Below, in pieces: positions 25,174-34,018 of a DNA stretch of 64,000 nt (the first letter of the stretch is position 1; the number at the start of each line of letters is the position of its first letter). Under the pieces are notes generated by a model. The model ran no database searches. It worked only from the letters and a program-made list of their open reading frames with translations, and had not been told where the DNA came from. The position numbers and the translations under genes were made by a program. Source of the stretch: an uncultured Cohaesibacter sp. (GTDB lineage: Bacteria > Pseudomonadota > Alphaproteobacteria > Rhizobiales > Cohaesibacteraceae); contig NZ_OY761553.1 in the NCBI RefSeq assembly GCF_963664735.1, positions 821,303 through 885,302 of the forward strand. Reading direction: 5' to 3'.

Positions 25174-26514
25174 CTATAGCTTAAACGAAGCAAGATCATC
25201 TTCGTCTTCCGAATCTAGAGCCGCACCGCTACCTATTTCACCCCTGTCTTCATCTTCATCGACTATATCGCTGAGATCGTCTCCTCCATCTGGAGCAACT
25301 TCGATAGCCTCAATCAGGTCTGCCCAGTTAGTGCCAGGATTCTGTTCCAGAATAGACAGCAGGTTGACGAAAGCTGTGACCGTATTTCGCGGCGTCTTGA
25401 AATATGCCTCTCCAATACGATTAGAACAGTGATGCATAAAACTATCTAGCGCTTCATCCGGGATCATGGTTTCCGGCTCTTGCATTACGGAGCGAATATT
25501 CTCCAAGAGCACGCGCATATCTTCCGGTGTCAGATTAGCCAATGTAATAACAGGGCCAGACAGATCAATAAGGCCGTTCTTTGCAAACTGATTTTCAGCG
25601 AGGCGTGTCTGAAGAGCCTCGTAGGAGTAAAGACCACGGCGGGTGTTTAAAAGAAAATCCGGTGTCCCGCCCATGAGGAAACCGATATGGGATGCGGTGC
25701 CCTGCAATACGTCGTTAAGAATACGCAGGATCTGCTCATAGTTTGAATTGCGTGCCTGGCTTGATGTCAGCTTGTAAAGATTGACCATCTCGTCCAGCGA
25801 GACCATCAACCCATTATAGCCTGCGGCGCAAACAAAAGCGGACATCAACTTGAGGTGGTCATAAACATTCTTGTCATCAACAATGGTCCGTACACCCAAT
25901 GCCTTCCGTGCATCAGTCTTGGTGGAGAACTCACCGCGAAGCCAGCGCATACAGGCAGATTTCAGATCATCGTCGTCGGTTTCATAGGCCTCCCAATACT
26001 TGCGTACGACCTCCGCAAATTCAAATCCGCCGGTCATTTCTTCAAAGTGTTCAAGTCTGGTTCTGATCATTTGTCCGGTTTGAAGACCTTTTTCTTCGGC
26101 TTCTTGATTGGCCTTTGTCACGAACCGTTCCACAATAGAACTCAAAGCCCCGCCTTCGGGTTTAGTGCGGGTTGACAGATTGCGAGCCATTTCAGCATAA
26201 AGCCCTCGGGCCTGCCCAGCAGACGCGTGAAGACGGCGATCTGGAGCTAAATCAGCACCCATCACCACCAACCCCTTTTCGATAGCGATTAGCCGAACCA
26301 AATTTAGAAAAAAGGTTTTACCCGAACCGTAGTCACCGATGATAAAGCGAATGGCGGAACCTCCTTCGCCGATACGCTCTATATCCTTGACCAGCTCTTT
26401 GATTTCGTTGACACGACCAACCTGAATATACTGCAATCCGACTTTGGGTACGACGCCTGCTCGCAAAGCTTGAATAATCGTGTCTCTTTCACGTCTCTTG
26501 ATCTTCTTTGCCAT
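25174..26514 (-). CDS. sngB: Shango defence system ATPase (SngB-type, DUF2791/BrxD-like P-loop protein)
   Basis: The 446-residue AAA-like ATPase has Walker A IIGDYGSGKTFFLN near residues 57-70 and Walker B GLMVSLDEMV near 235. The N-terminal block (RERDTIIQALRAGVVPKVGLQ and HIQVGR-like YIQVGRVNEI) and the LSGPVITLANLTPEDMRVLL block match the BREX ATP-binding (DUF2791) family. The C-terminus is very acidic (DDLSDIVDEDEDRGE). A GAGGGA ribosome site precedes the ATG. The gene lies between the TerB gene (16-base gap) and the helicase gene (abutting), the arrangement described for Shango. It probably couples ATP use to the helicase; the trigger is unknown. Confidence 0.85.
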   Translation of the reverse strand: MAKKIKRRERDTIIQALRAGVVPKVGLQYIQVGRVNEIKELVKDIERIGEGGSAIRFIIGDYGSGKTFFLNLVRLIAIEKGLVVMGADLAPDRRLHASAGQARGLYAEMARNLSTRTKPEGGALSSIVERFVTKANQEAEEKGLQTGQMIRTRLEHFEEMTGGFEFAEVVRKYWEAYETDDDDLKSACMRWLRGEFSTKTDARKALGVRTIVDDKNVYDHLKLMSAFVCAAGYNGLMVSLDEMVNLYKLTSSQARNSNYEQILRILNDVLQGTASHIGFLMGGTPDFLLNTRRGLYSYEALQTRLAENQFAKNGLIDLSGPVITLANLTPEDMRVLLENIRSVMQEPETMIPDEALDSFMHHCSNRIGEAYFKTPRNTVTAFVNLLSILEQNPGTNWADLIEAIEVAPDGGDDLSDIVDEDEDRGEIGSGAALDSEDEDDLASFKL

Positions 26515-26530
26515 TATTCATCCCTCAAGT

Positions 26531-29500
26531 TCATTGTGCAGTCAGGCTGGCCGCAATATCGCTGTTTATTTCGAATAGATCATCTTCTTCAATCAGCATC
26601 TCATCATGGTGCTCAAATGACCATTCATTGATAACTTCAAGACAGCCTTCCATCATCAATCCAAACTCTTTGGCAAGCTGCTCGAACTCAAGACGTGCCC
26701 AACTTTCACGTTTTACAAGTTCAGATACGAAGCCAGAGTGCTTCGCGTCGAGACCGGGGAACGTGTGAGACGCCTGCTCCACAGTCTCGGTTTCCGGAAC
26801 CTCGTCTTCTGCGTCATCACTATCAAAAATCGCGCCAAGCAGCTGAGAAACCTGAGCCGTATTTGTGCGGATATCTGCTAGTCTGGATTGATCCAATGCG
26901 TTGAGGCGAACCGATATTGCGTCTCCCGTTTCAGGGGGAATAGCCACGCCATCGTTTACAGGAGAAGCCGAGCGCACGGAGATGGGCTCATCTCCTTCTA
27001 TATCGGCCATTGCTTGACTATTAAGGCGTGAATAAAGCTCCTCTGTCGACATATCGAGAATCTTGTAGATTTTCTCGATCTGCCCAACCTCTTCACGCTG
27101 AATTATACCATCGGCGCCGGCCAGTTTGATCACGATGTCCGCGATGGCGTTCTTTTGTTCAAGGTCAAGCTTTTTGAGCCGACTACGTAATTGTTGCAAA
27201 TCTAACGGCACGGCAAAAAACCAAGCAAGATTTGCTGCAAGCCGCAATCTTTCAACTGGCGACAAGTGGTCTGCCTGATGGATTGTGCGTTTCAAAGCAT
27301 CACTTTCCGCTTCGCTCACTTCTCCATCAGCCTGAGCAATAAAAGTGCCGATTGCAATTTCTAAAAGGCTAGCTTGATAGGCAGGCGTTGTTTCATTAAG
27401 AGCCCTCGCCCCATCAGGTAGATGAAACAGAATTACCGGGTCATCCAGCTTCGGCCCCCGCAAAGCGAAACGAGGATCGGGCGCCATACCAATACCAATC
27501 ATAGTCAGAGCATCAGCAGCATCCACCAATTGCCTTTTTCCGATCTTTTCCGGTTTTCTTCCATCGAGTCTTTCAAGCAGTTCAAGAACAGGAACCTGAC
27601 CATTTTTCTCGAGGATAGGTTCGGCCCAATTTGAGAGTCCATCGAGTTCTTCACACGGAAAGAGCGGCCGCAACTCCTGCGGCAACAGGGAGTGTGCCTG
27701 AACAGTCCCCCTTCCGTTCTCGTCAGGTCCAAGATAGCGGCTGAATTTTTCGAGAGACGCCATGGCCTCATCGGCAAGCAATTGCAAGTCTTCCACCGGT
27801 TTGGATAAGCCCGAAATATCCAGAGCATCTTCTATCAGAGGAGTAACATCTGCTGTGAAATCGCCTGAAGCTGATTGATATTCAATCTTCAACGCCTTTC
27901 TAGGTTTTCGGACTTTCATACCATCTGGATAGAGTGCGTTGAAACTTGATCGAAACATAAGCTCAAACTCAGCTTTACAGCGCTTTGCTGGTGTCCTCAT
28001 GCGACGATCAGGGTGATGCATCAGCCAAAGGAAACCATCTTCAGCATTTAATGCCTGTTCGGCTTTCAGTTTTCTGCCTATATACAGATTGACGGGTAGC
28101 GGAAGTTCAACGCTCCATCCCAACTGTTCCGGCATCAAAGGAAGAGCCGGGTCTTGTATGATTTGCGCTAGATTGAGGAAAGCGCCCAAATACCGTTGAG
28201 CTGAATTGTTATCTTGGTAGAGCTCTTTGAGCCTTCTCACCTCGTGAATAATCGCTTGTTTATCAGCTTCGTTAGCAGCCTTTTCGAAAAAGCGCTGTTC
28301 CAATCCGTAAAAGTAGAGAAACATGTAGCCTGGATCATAAGATGAATCTGATCGTCCTGAAGCAAGCCAATCCAAATAGGTGGCGCGAGCATTTGCAGGA
28401 ATGTCGCTATAGCTAGGCCAATAGGGCATATAAATGCCTTCTTTGTCATCACCTCGTTTGGCAACAGACAAAGATGGATCAACATAGCATTTTCGTTTTT
28501 GACCATACCGGCCTGTCGATGGCGCCGGGCCTATATATACCAAACCACCAATATCGCGCCCGGCCACAATGATACTCTCACCAGCCGGGATCCAGCCTCT
28601 ACGATTGGCAGTAACAATGGAAGCAATGCTCTTGGCTTCCACCTGTTCAACCAGCTCTTTTTCCAACTCCTTCCGCATCCGCCATTTTATTCTAGCCTCC
28701 CTGGATAACTCATCGCGATCTTTAATCCTTTGCAAGATTTGCTCATGTTCGGTTTGAACGCGATTGCCCTGAAGTTGATGAGATGGTCGCAATGCGTGCA
28801 CATCAGGTTGATTCATAACCTTATTTAGGGCCTCTGAACTTAATGCATCCGCCTTGATAGCAATTTTCTCTTGAATGGGGGGGAGAGGATTGGATTGTAT
28901 CTCTTTAACCTGTCTTTCAATCTCGGTTTCGACAGTTTCTATTATTGAATCGAGTTCCCTATTATTTGAGAGCGCATCAAATGCCACGCTTTTTTCATTT
29001 TGCCCCCAAACTGCCAATGTAGAAGCATCGTCTATCGCTTCTATTGGTGCGGTAGTATTTGAAATAGCAGAAGACGGATTGTCAGCATTCGGCTTTTGAT
29101 CTTTTCGTTTGCCGAAAATTGCCCCAAACATCCGGACTATTTTCCGGAAAATCCATCTCAAAACAAAAATACAAAGCCCAACTGTGGCGAGCAAAATTGC
29201 GATAGCAATGATAGTATTGGTATTATCATTCGAACTGGCTGGCACAGCCTGTTCACCGACAATTTTGGGGGGCTCAACTCCTTCGGCAGAATCTTCCGTT
29301 GATCGATCAAGCGATTTCTCAACGTTGCTTTTAGGCGGTTCGTTCTGCGGAACTGAAATGCCGGGGATAGAGGGTGGAGAAGATATCCCAGATATTGAAC
29401 TGGGATCTGTTTCCATACTATTTGGCTTTTCTCTTGGCAGAACAGGCAATGGAACCGCAACCACTGGCAAGACCTCAGTAGTAGCTGGCGCCTCCAAACT

Positions 29501-29866
29501 CTTAATGGCGGGGCGCTCGCTTTCTTCAGGCCTTGTCTTTTCTTCAAGATCGATCTGAGAGCGCTGCCGTTCAATCATTCCCAACGTTGCGGCATCCAGC
29601 TTACCGGTTGCAGGTAGACCAGAAGCCTGCTGAAAGGTTTGCAAAGCGCTTTTTGTTCGGTTGCCATAAAGACCATCTGCAGGACCAGGGTTGTAACCTT
29701 GTTCTGCTAGAAATTTTTGAGCCTGCAACAGCTCCAAATTCTGGGAAAACGACGGTGAAACGGGCAACAAAAATGCCAATAGAATACCAGCCCATGCCAA
29801 AGTAATCGCTGGGTTCCTTCCGATTTCTGGTCTTCCAGATCTTAAAATGTCGGCCCTACCAAACAT
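26531..29866 (-). CDS. sngA: Shango TerB-domain protein (SngA-type) with signal peptide and peptidoglycan-binding domain
   Basis: The 1111-residue protein runs as follows. An N-terminal hydrophobic segment or signal (about 18-41, ending SFSQ) is followed by a PG_binding_1 domain at about 44-100 (LAEQGYNPGPADGLYGNRT, ALQTFQ). A Pro/Ser-rich linker leads to a membrane helix at 218-240 (TIIAIAILLATVGLCIFVL) with basic residues behind it. Then come a charged region, TerB_N at about 425-650 (GIYMPYWPSYSDIPANARA, GYMFLYFYGLEQRFF), TerB at about 829-950 (ADGEVSEAESDAL and AGADGIIQREEV, acidic metal-site motifs) and a TerB_C-like tail. The topology implies a periplasmic cell-wall-binding head and a cytoplasmic TerB body. 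It is first gene of the sngABC operon. The ribosome site is weak (AAGTGG). Confidence 0.85.
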   Translation of the reverse strand: MFGRADILRSGRPEIGRNPAITLAWAGILLAFLLPVSPSFSQNLELLQAQKFLAEQGYNPGPADGLYGNRTKSALQTFQQASGLPATGKLDAATLGMIERQRSQIDLEEKTRPEESERPAIKSLEAPATTEVLPVVAVPLPVLPREKPNSMETDPSSISGISSPPSIPGISVPQNEPPKSNVEKSLDRSTEDSAEGVEPPKIVGEQAVPASSNDNTNTIIAIAILLATVGLCIFVLRWIFRKIVRMFGAIFGKRKDQKPNADNPSSAISNTTAPIEAIDDASTLAVWGQNEKSVAFDALSNNRELDSIIETVETEIERQVKEIQSNPLPPIQEKIAIKADALSSEALNKVMNQPDVHALRPSHQLQGNRVQTEHEQILQRIKDRDELSREARIKWRMRKELEKELVEQVEAKSIASIVTANRRGWIPAGESIIVAGRDIGGLVYIGPAPSTGRYGQKRKCYVDPSLSVAKRGDDKEGIYMPYWPSYSDIPANARATYLDWLASGRSDSSYDPGYMFLYFYGLEQRFFEKAANEADKQAIIHEVRRLKELYQDNNSAQRYLGAFLNLAQIIQDPALPLMPEQLGWSVELPLPVNLYIGRKLKAEQALNAEDGFLWLMHHPDRRMRTPAKRCKAEFELMFRSSFNALYPDGMKVRKPRKALKIEYQSASGDFTADVTPLIEDALDISGLSKPVEDLQLLADEAMASLEKFSRYLGPDENGRGTVQAHSLLPQELRPLFPCEELDGLSNWAEPILEKNGQVPVLELLERLDGRKPEKIGKRQLVDAADALTMIGIGMAPDPRFALRGPKLDDPVILFHLPDGARALNETTPAYQASLLEIAIGTFIAQADGEVSEAESDALKRTIHQADHLSPVERLRLAANLAWFFAVPLDLQQLRSRLKKLDLEQKNAIADIVIKLAGADGIIQREEVGQIEKIYKILDMSTEELYSRLNSQAMADIEGDEPISVRSASPVNDGVAIPPETGDAISVRLNALDQSRLADIRTNTAQVSQLLGAIFDSDDAEDEVPETETVEQASHTFPGLDAKHSGFVSELVKRESWARLEFEQLAKEFGLMMEGCLEVINEWSFEHHDEMLIEEDDLFEINSDIAASLTAQ

Positions 29867-30592
29867 CCTATTCCACTTCTTGACTTCAGAAGAATTTAAT
29901 TGGACTAAAGCGTTTTCAAGTAGCCATCTCTACGTTGAAGTAAGTACAGATTGACATGCAGGTGTTGCCAGATCAATTGTACAATCAAGGATTGTCATAA
30001 TGTGTAAGGCTTTTTTCCACTGCATGCAGTTGTCAACGACGGACTGAAAGCCAGCCGTGAGGCGACGCAAAAGTCGACCACTTGCGCCGAAGTCATTCGA
30101 CTACCTGGAGGGCGTTGCCTGAGCGGGGGGTAAATGGCTGCTTTGATGACCATTCCCCATTACCGTGCTGCGCTGCCGCATGTCGGCTTCCCGCCCTTTA
30201 CGGCAATCGCGGCACAATGAAACATGACCGTTGTGTGCGGCAAAGGTTTGAAAGTCGACATCACCGCCAAAATTCGGGCTCTTTGTTCTGACACTTCCAC
30301 TTTCATGCGGTCATGGCCCCTTTCCTCGAAATCACAAAAGTCATCATACCTTGTTGGGAAAAGGTCTTTCCGGCGTGGAAAAAAATGTCGTGTCTTGCTC
30401 AGGTAAAAGACGCGTCTCTTCAATCATCGCATCACAGTGCCATCCAAAACATCGGTTCATAAGTAATCAACAACATAGGTACCTATGCCTTACGAACCTC
30501 TGTTCGTCGGTTGTCTTGCTTCGAACGATTTTTTTTGGCTCACGTAACAATCGCACTACTTACTCTGCATATTGAGTGAATGGAGATTGAAT
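29867..30592. other. Divergent intergenic region between sngA and parA
   Basis: About 726 bases with no credible gene; short frames near 30082-30406 are low-complexity and mutually overlapping. The middle resembles decayed intergenic repeat sequence. The right part holds palindromes close to parA (30474-30487 and 30492-30507). Both the sng promoter (leftward) and the parA promoter (rightward) must be here. Confidence 0.45.
30474..30507. promoter_or_regulatory. Palindromes upstream of parA, possible operator or partition site
   Basis: CATAGGTACCTATG at 30474-30487 is a perfect 14-bp palindrome. ACGAAC-CTCT-GTTCGT at 30492-30507 is a second inverted repeat. They lie 85-120 bases before the parA start, where ParA-type operons are usually autoregulated or carry a partition site. 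Confidence 0.45.
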
Positions 30593-31213
30593 ATGGCCTA
30601 TAAGATCGCCGTGCTGGCCCAAAAAGGTGGTGTCGGCAAAAGCACCATCGCCCGTTTGATCGCAACAGAATTCTCGCGCCTCGACGAAGGCTCCTGGAAT
30701 GTTGTCATCGCGGATATGGATGTTCTTCAAAGCACCAGTTTCCACTGGGCAGAACGCAGAGACCGAAACGCTGTTACCCCACATGTTCTTGTCGAACGGT
30801 TCAAATTTGTCGACCATGCACTTGCCGCTGCTGATGGCTATGATGTGATGGTATTCGACGCCGCGCCGCACGCTTCACAAGATACCCTCAAGATTGCAAG
30901 ATTTTCAGACGTTGTTATCATCCCCACCGGCCTATCTCTCGATGATTTGGAGCCGACGGTCAATCTGGCGAGAGAGCTCCACGCCAAAGGTGTAAAAGCG
31001 AATAAGATCGTGATGGGTCTTTGTCGGGTGGGCGACAGTATCGTTGAGGAACTTGAAGCACGCCGGTATCTTGCCGAAACCGAATTTCGCACCGCGTCCG
31101 GGCAAGCTGTGACCGAGACGCCATATGGCAGCCTGAATCAGAAAGCCAAGCATTTCTATCAATCACTCATGCAGCAACTCTACGAAACCTACCAATCTCA
31201 GGAGCAGCAATAA
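30593..31213 (+). CDS. parA: ParA-family ATPase
   Basis: The 206-residue cytosolic protein has the deviant Walker A of ParA/MinD proteins (QKGGVGKSTIAR, residues 10-21), an A' Asp in VIADMDVLQST and Walker B VMVFDAAPHAS. Such short ParAs drive partition or positioning of plasmids and integrative elements by ATP-dependent DNA binding. The ATG at 30593 has GGAG 7 bases upstream; an in-frame codon at 30572 is less likely. Its stop overlaps the start of the following small gene (TAATG). It lies divergent from the defence operon and near the relaxase, so a role in maintenance or transfer of the element is likely. Confidence 0.88.
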   Translation: MAYKIAVLAQKGGVGKSTIARLIATEFSRLDEGSWNVVIADMDVLQSTSFHWAERRDRNAVTPHVLVERFKFVDHALAAADGYDVMVFDAAPHASQDTLKIARFSDVVIIPTGLSLDDLEPTVNLARELHAKGVKANKIVMGLCRVGDSIVEELEARRYLAETEFRTASGQAVTETPYGSLNQKAKHFYQSLMQQLYETYQSQEQQ

Positions 31214-31440
31214 TGGCCAAACTGGCAAAGCCCGGAACCAAAGGGTCCCCACCGCCACCAAGATCGACAGCAGCAACCACCAACACCCAAAGGGTGGCCA
31301 GTGATAAAAAGATACAGATCCCGATCATGGCCTACCCGGAATTGCGGCGGGAATATAAGGCATACTGCGCAGAGCATGACATCACCATGTGTCAGCAATT
31401 TGAGGACATGTTTGCCTTCTGGAAGGCGCATCACTCGTAG
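31213..31440 (+). CDS. Small ribbon-helix-helix-like protein, ParA partner
   Basis: The protein has 75 residues. A flexible Pro/Thr-rich N-tail (residues 5-30) leads to a compact C-terminal part: a short strand (KKIQIPIM) and two helices (LRREYKAYCAEH, CQQFEDMFAFWKAH). This is the size and order of ribbon-helix-helix centromere-binding proteins such as ParG, which partner short ParAs. The start codon overlaps the parA stop, so the proteins are made together. The fold is inferred from pattern; I cannot see a diagnostic motif. Confidence 0.65.
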   Translation: MAKLAKPGTKGSPPPPRSTAATTNTQRVASDKKIQIPIMAYPELRREYKAYCAEHDITMCQQFEDMFAFWKAHHS

Positions 31441-31608
31441 GTAATAAAGAACCTGCGTGTTTCTGCAACCGATTTACCTAGGTTGATGGGAATCCATGTT
31501 TCTGGAAACACACGGACCCGATCATTGCTCTTTGAAGACTGAACTGCTTGTCGTCGCGAAACCGTCACGACAACAAGCGAGATCCACTATGAAGACGGGA
31601 TCGGGCAG

Positions 31609-33330
31609 TTAATCTCTTCGCACGGTTTTCCGGTCCAGTCTTTCCCGTCTCTCAGCATTGCGAGGATCTGGTGCCTTGGCCATCATGTTTTCCAGGCCCT
31701 GTTCCTGAAATGACATTTTGGCTTCTGCTTTTGGATCAACGGTGCCATATTGCTGTCGGTGCCGGTCACGATAGGCCTTAAGGGCGTAAAGTTCATCCAG
31801 CATCTTTGACCGCACCAACTTGAGCACGTCGTTGCCAACCTGCGTAGCAATGACATTCGCGATGCCGCCGAGAATCCGCTTCATTGGCTTAGAAAGCCCC
31901 TTGATCTTATCAAGACTGACCTTGACGTCCATTTTCAGAATATCGTCAGACTGAGGCGCTGCATCAGGGTTATATGTCACCTGTACATCGACCAGTGAAG
32001 GATCCGCCTTGAATTGGCGTTCACACTGAGCGGCTTCTGAGCTCCAGATTCTCCGCGCATATTTCTTGATTGCCTTGAAAGCAGGTTGCCATTTGGCTTT
32101 TAAAATCGCTCTTTGCTCACCATCCTTGGGAGCAGATGGGCCAAAACTCAGCTTGTCTTGTTGGCCTGTGCCACTCGACGGTTGATAGGAAATCACTCCA
32201 TCATCGACAGCAGCCAGGCCTGCTTCAAGAGCATCGTCGTATCTCTCGATATACTGCTCATTCAGTTCTTTTTGGCGTAACGCCTTGGCCAACCTTGCAT
32301 CTGCCTCCTGTTTTGCTTCTTCTGCCTTGGCGATGATCTGATCACCCTCCGCCTGTTTTTGCCGCTGTTCGAAATATAGCTCGTCTTGACGTTCAAACAG
32401 GTCCTCTTCGGCAATCTGGAGCTTGCATTCCTTGGAAGTCACATTCTCTTCAAATTCCAGCTTTTCCCTTTCCAACTCCTGCCGTTTTACCTCGATGCTT
32501 TCCTGCAGGCTATGTGCTTCGTCAATTGTTTTTCTAGCCTCAAGCAGATCTCTTCTCGTCACCGCAAGCTGCTCATGAGCATCCATTTGCTGTAGATATT
32601 CTGCTCGTGGCAGGCGAAATCGCTTGGGGCCATATCGCATCAGGCCAGCGTCCCTGAACACTGAAGTATAGAAATCATATTGCCTCTGACGCATGGCATC
32701 ACAATAGGCTCGACCCTGTTCGGCCACATTGTCTTTCTTCCAGCCAGCGCCTCGACGGATATTGTCAACGGCCGCTTTTCCAGGATGAAGCCAGGTGATC
32801 TCTCCACGCACAGGATCAACGCCATAAACATGGATATGCATATGCGCTTCGTCTCGGTGCACAACTGCCATTGCAAATTGACCACCAGCCGCTTCGAGCC
32901 GGTCCTTTTCGAAGCGCACAACTTGATGAAACAATTCCACACACTCGTTCATCAGGTCGGGCATTGCCCATGCATCAGCACTCAGGATTGGAAGCGAAAT
33001 TACAGATGAATAAAGCGTGTGTTTGTCGACTCGCAGGGCTTTGGTGCGTACGGATTTTTGTCCGGTCTTGGGATTCGTATATGGCACCTGCTGCTTGACT
33101 TTGCAGGCATCATTGTGAGCTTGGCGTAGCTCATCAAAATTTTTGCAAGAGCCTGGCAAAATCAATGGTGCAGTATCTGGCTCTTCCACATGACTACATG
33201 ATCCAGGCTTGCGCTCTGCCTCGTCGATAACCTCATCGACGGTCCAGGCTCTGTCCCCATTCGCACGCTTTTTTTGTTGGCCGCCTTTGCGGCTAAATGA
33301 CTCGATGTGAACGTATTGATAACCTTGCAA
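31609..33330 (-). CDS. MobV-like (Mob/Pre) plasmid-type relaxase
   Basis: The protein has about 573 residues. It opens QGYQYVHIESFSRKG, followed by AWTVDEVIDEAERKPG, a block known from rhizobial mobilization proteins. The metal/active-site motif HRDEAHMHIHVYGVDP lies near residue 160 (HxDE...HxH). Residues 245-350 form a long coiled coil rich in Glu/Lys/Gln. Relaxases nick at oriT and pilot the strand in transfer. I favour a TTG start at 33328-33330: GGAG lies 8 bases upstream and it gives the expected N-terminus; the frame opens at ATG 33372. It is the basis for calling the element mobilizable. Confidence 0.83.
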   Translation of the reverse strand: MQGYQYVHIESFSRKGGQQKKRANGDRAWTVDEVIDEAERKPGSCSHVEEPDTAPLILPGSCKNFDELRQAHNDACKVKQQVPYTNPKTGQKSVRTKALRVDKHTLYSSVISLPILSADAWAMPDLMNECVELFHQVVRFEKDRLEAAGGQFAMAVVHRDEAHMHIHVYGVDPVRGEITWLHPGKAAVDNIRRGAGWKKDNVAEQGRAYCDAMRQRQYDFYTSVFRDAGLMRYGPKRFRLPRAEYLQQMDAHEQLAVTRRDLLEARKTIDEAHSLQESIEVKRQELEREKLEFEENVTSKECKLQIAEEDLFERQDELYFEQRQKQAEGDQIIAKAEEAKQEADARLAKALRQKELNEQYIERYDDALEAGLAAVDDGVISYQPSSGTGQQDKLSFGPSAPKDGEQRAILKAKWQPAFKAIKKYARRIWSSEAAQCERQFKADPSLVDVQVTYNPDAAPQSDDILKMDVKVSLDKIKGLSKPMKRILGGIANVIATQVGNDVLKLVRSKMLDELYALKAYRDRHRQQYGTVDPKAEAKMSFQEQGLENMMAKAPDPRNAERRERLDRKTVRRD

Positions 33331-33477
33331 TTTCCTTGCTCCACATGTCTGATGTGATGACCTGTAGAGCAAATAGGGCGCACTTCATTGATCCGGAAAT
33401 AAATGCAGAGAACCGCAGAAACTTCTCATTTTCAGAGACATATTAAGGGTGGCTCAAGAGTTGTAGAGACCGACTAT

Positions 33478-33513
33478 ACGTTTTGATTTTTCCGCTTGCG
33501 CGGATCAAAACGT
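33478..33513. repeat. Nested inverted repeat, candidate oriT
   Basis: Outer arms ACGTTTTGAT (33478-33487) and ATCAAAACGT (33504-33513) are perfect; inside lie CCGC (33492-33495) and GCGG (33500-33503) around TTGC. It lies about 150 bases upstream of the relaxase start, the usual place for oriT. No nic sequence could be recognised, so this rests on position and structure. Confidence 0.4.
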
Positions 33514-33852
33514 GTCGGCTCTCCGAGAGCTCTTACGCAGAGTGCGGCATGGGAAACCCCTGCACCCGGCGCCGATGATATCGCCGCATGAAAAGCGCTC
33601 CGCCTTCTCAAACTCTTCAGGGGCCATCAGCCGGACCAGAGGAGGCTATCGCGCCCATCCTCTTGGATCTCCCACTCGTCTCCGACGGGCCTGTCTGGCG
33701 ACTGGTAGACGATCCTCTCTGCCAGACCTTCTCCGGCCAAGGGAGCGATTGCCATGCCCACCTTGGATCCCCTTGGCGGCCTTCAGCCGGACGCGAGACA
33801 ACCTTTTGGCGGCGGTTTTCTCGAGGCTCTTTCCCTTAAACTGCAAGCTCCC

Positions 33853-33889
33853 TGATCTCATGCTGATCCCACCAATCAGCATGAGATCA
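33853..33889. repeat. Perfect 15-bp inverted repeat upstream of hypothetical gene
   Basis: TGATCTCATGCTGAT (33853-33867) and its exact complement at 33875-33889 flank a 7-base loop. There is no T-run on either side. It may be an operator or leader hairpin for the gene starting at 34019. Confidence 0.6.
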
Positions 33890-34018
33890 AAAACCTCTGA
33901 CAGATGGCAACCGAAATGTGCGCAGCGGGTCTGGTGACGCCGCGCCCGATCCGGTTCGCCAGAAAGAAAAGCAGGAAAGGCAGGTGTCAAAATCCCTTCA
34001 ACCCAGGTCGGAGATATT

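Larger units (their letters stand above)
33331..34018. other. Intergenic region upstream of the relaxase gene, candidate oriT region
   Basis: Some 690 bases between the divergent relaxase and hypothetical genes. Overlapping frames in three phases (33512-33937, 33588-33839, 33646-34164) compete and none looks like a family, so I call none. It holds two strong inverted repeats (33478-33513, 33853-33889). G+C is visibly higher than in neighbouring parts of the element. Confidence 0.45.

Noticed and set aside
22939-26514. Reading the ATPase-helicase pair as a type 2 BREX system
   Set aside because: The ATPase and helicase resemble BREX components, but no PglX methylase, PglZ phosphatase or other BREX gene is near. 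The adjacent TerB protein fits Shango instead.
30082-30423. Short frames on both strands between sngA and parA
   Set aside because: They overlap each other in opposite directions, lack ribosome sites and fall in decayed repeat-like sequence.
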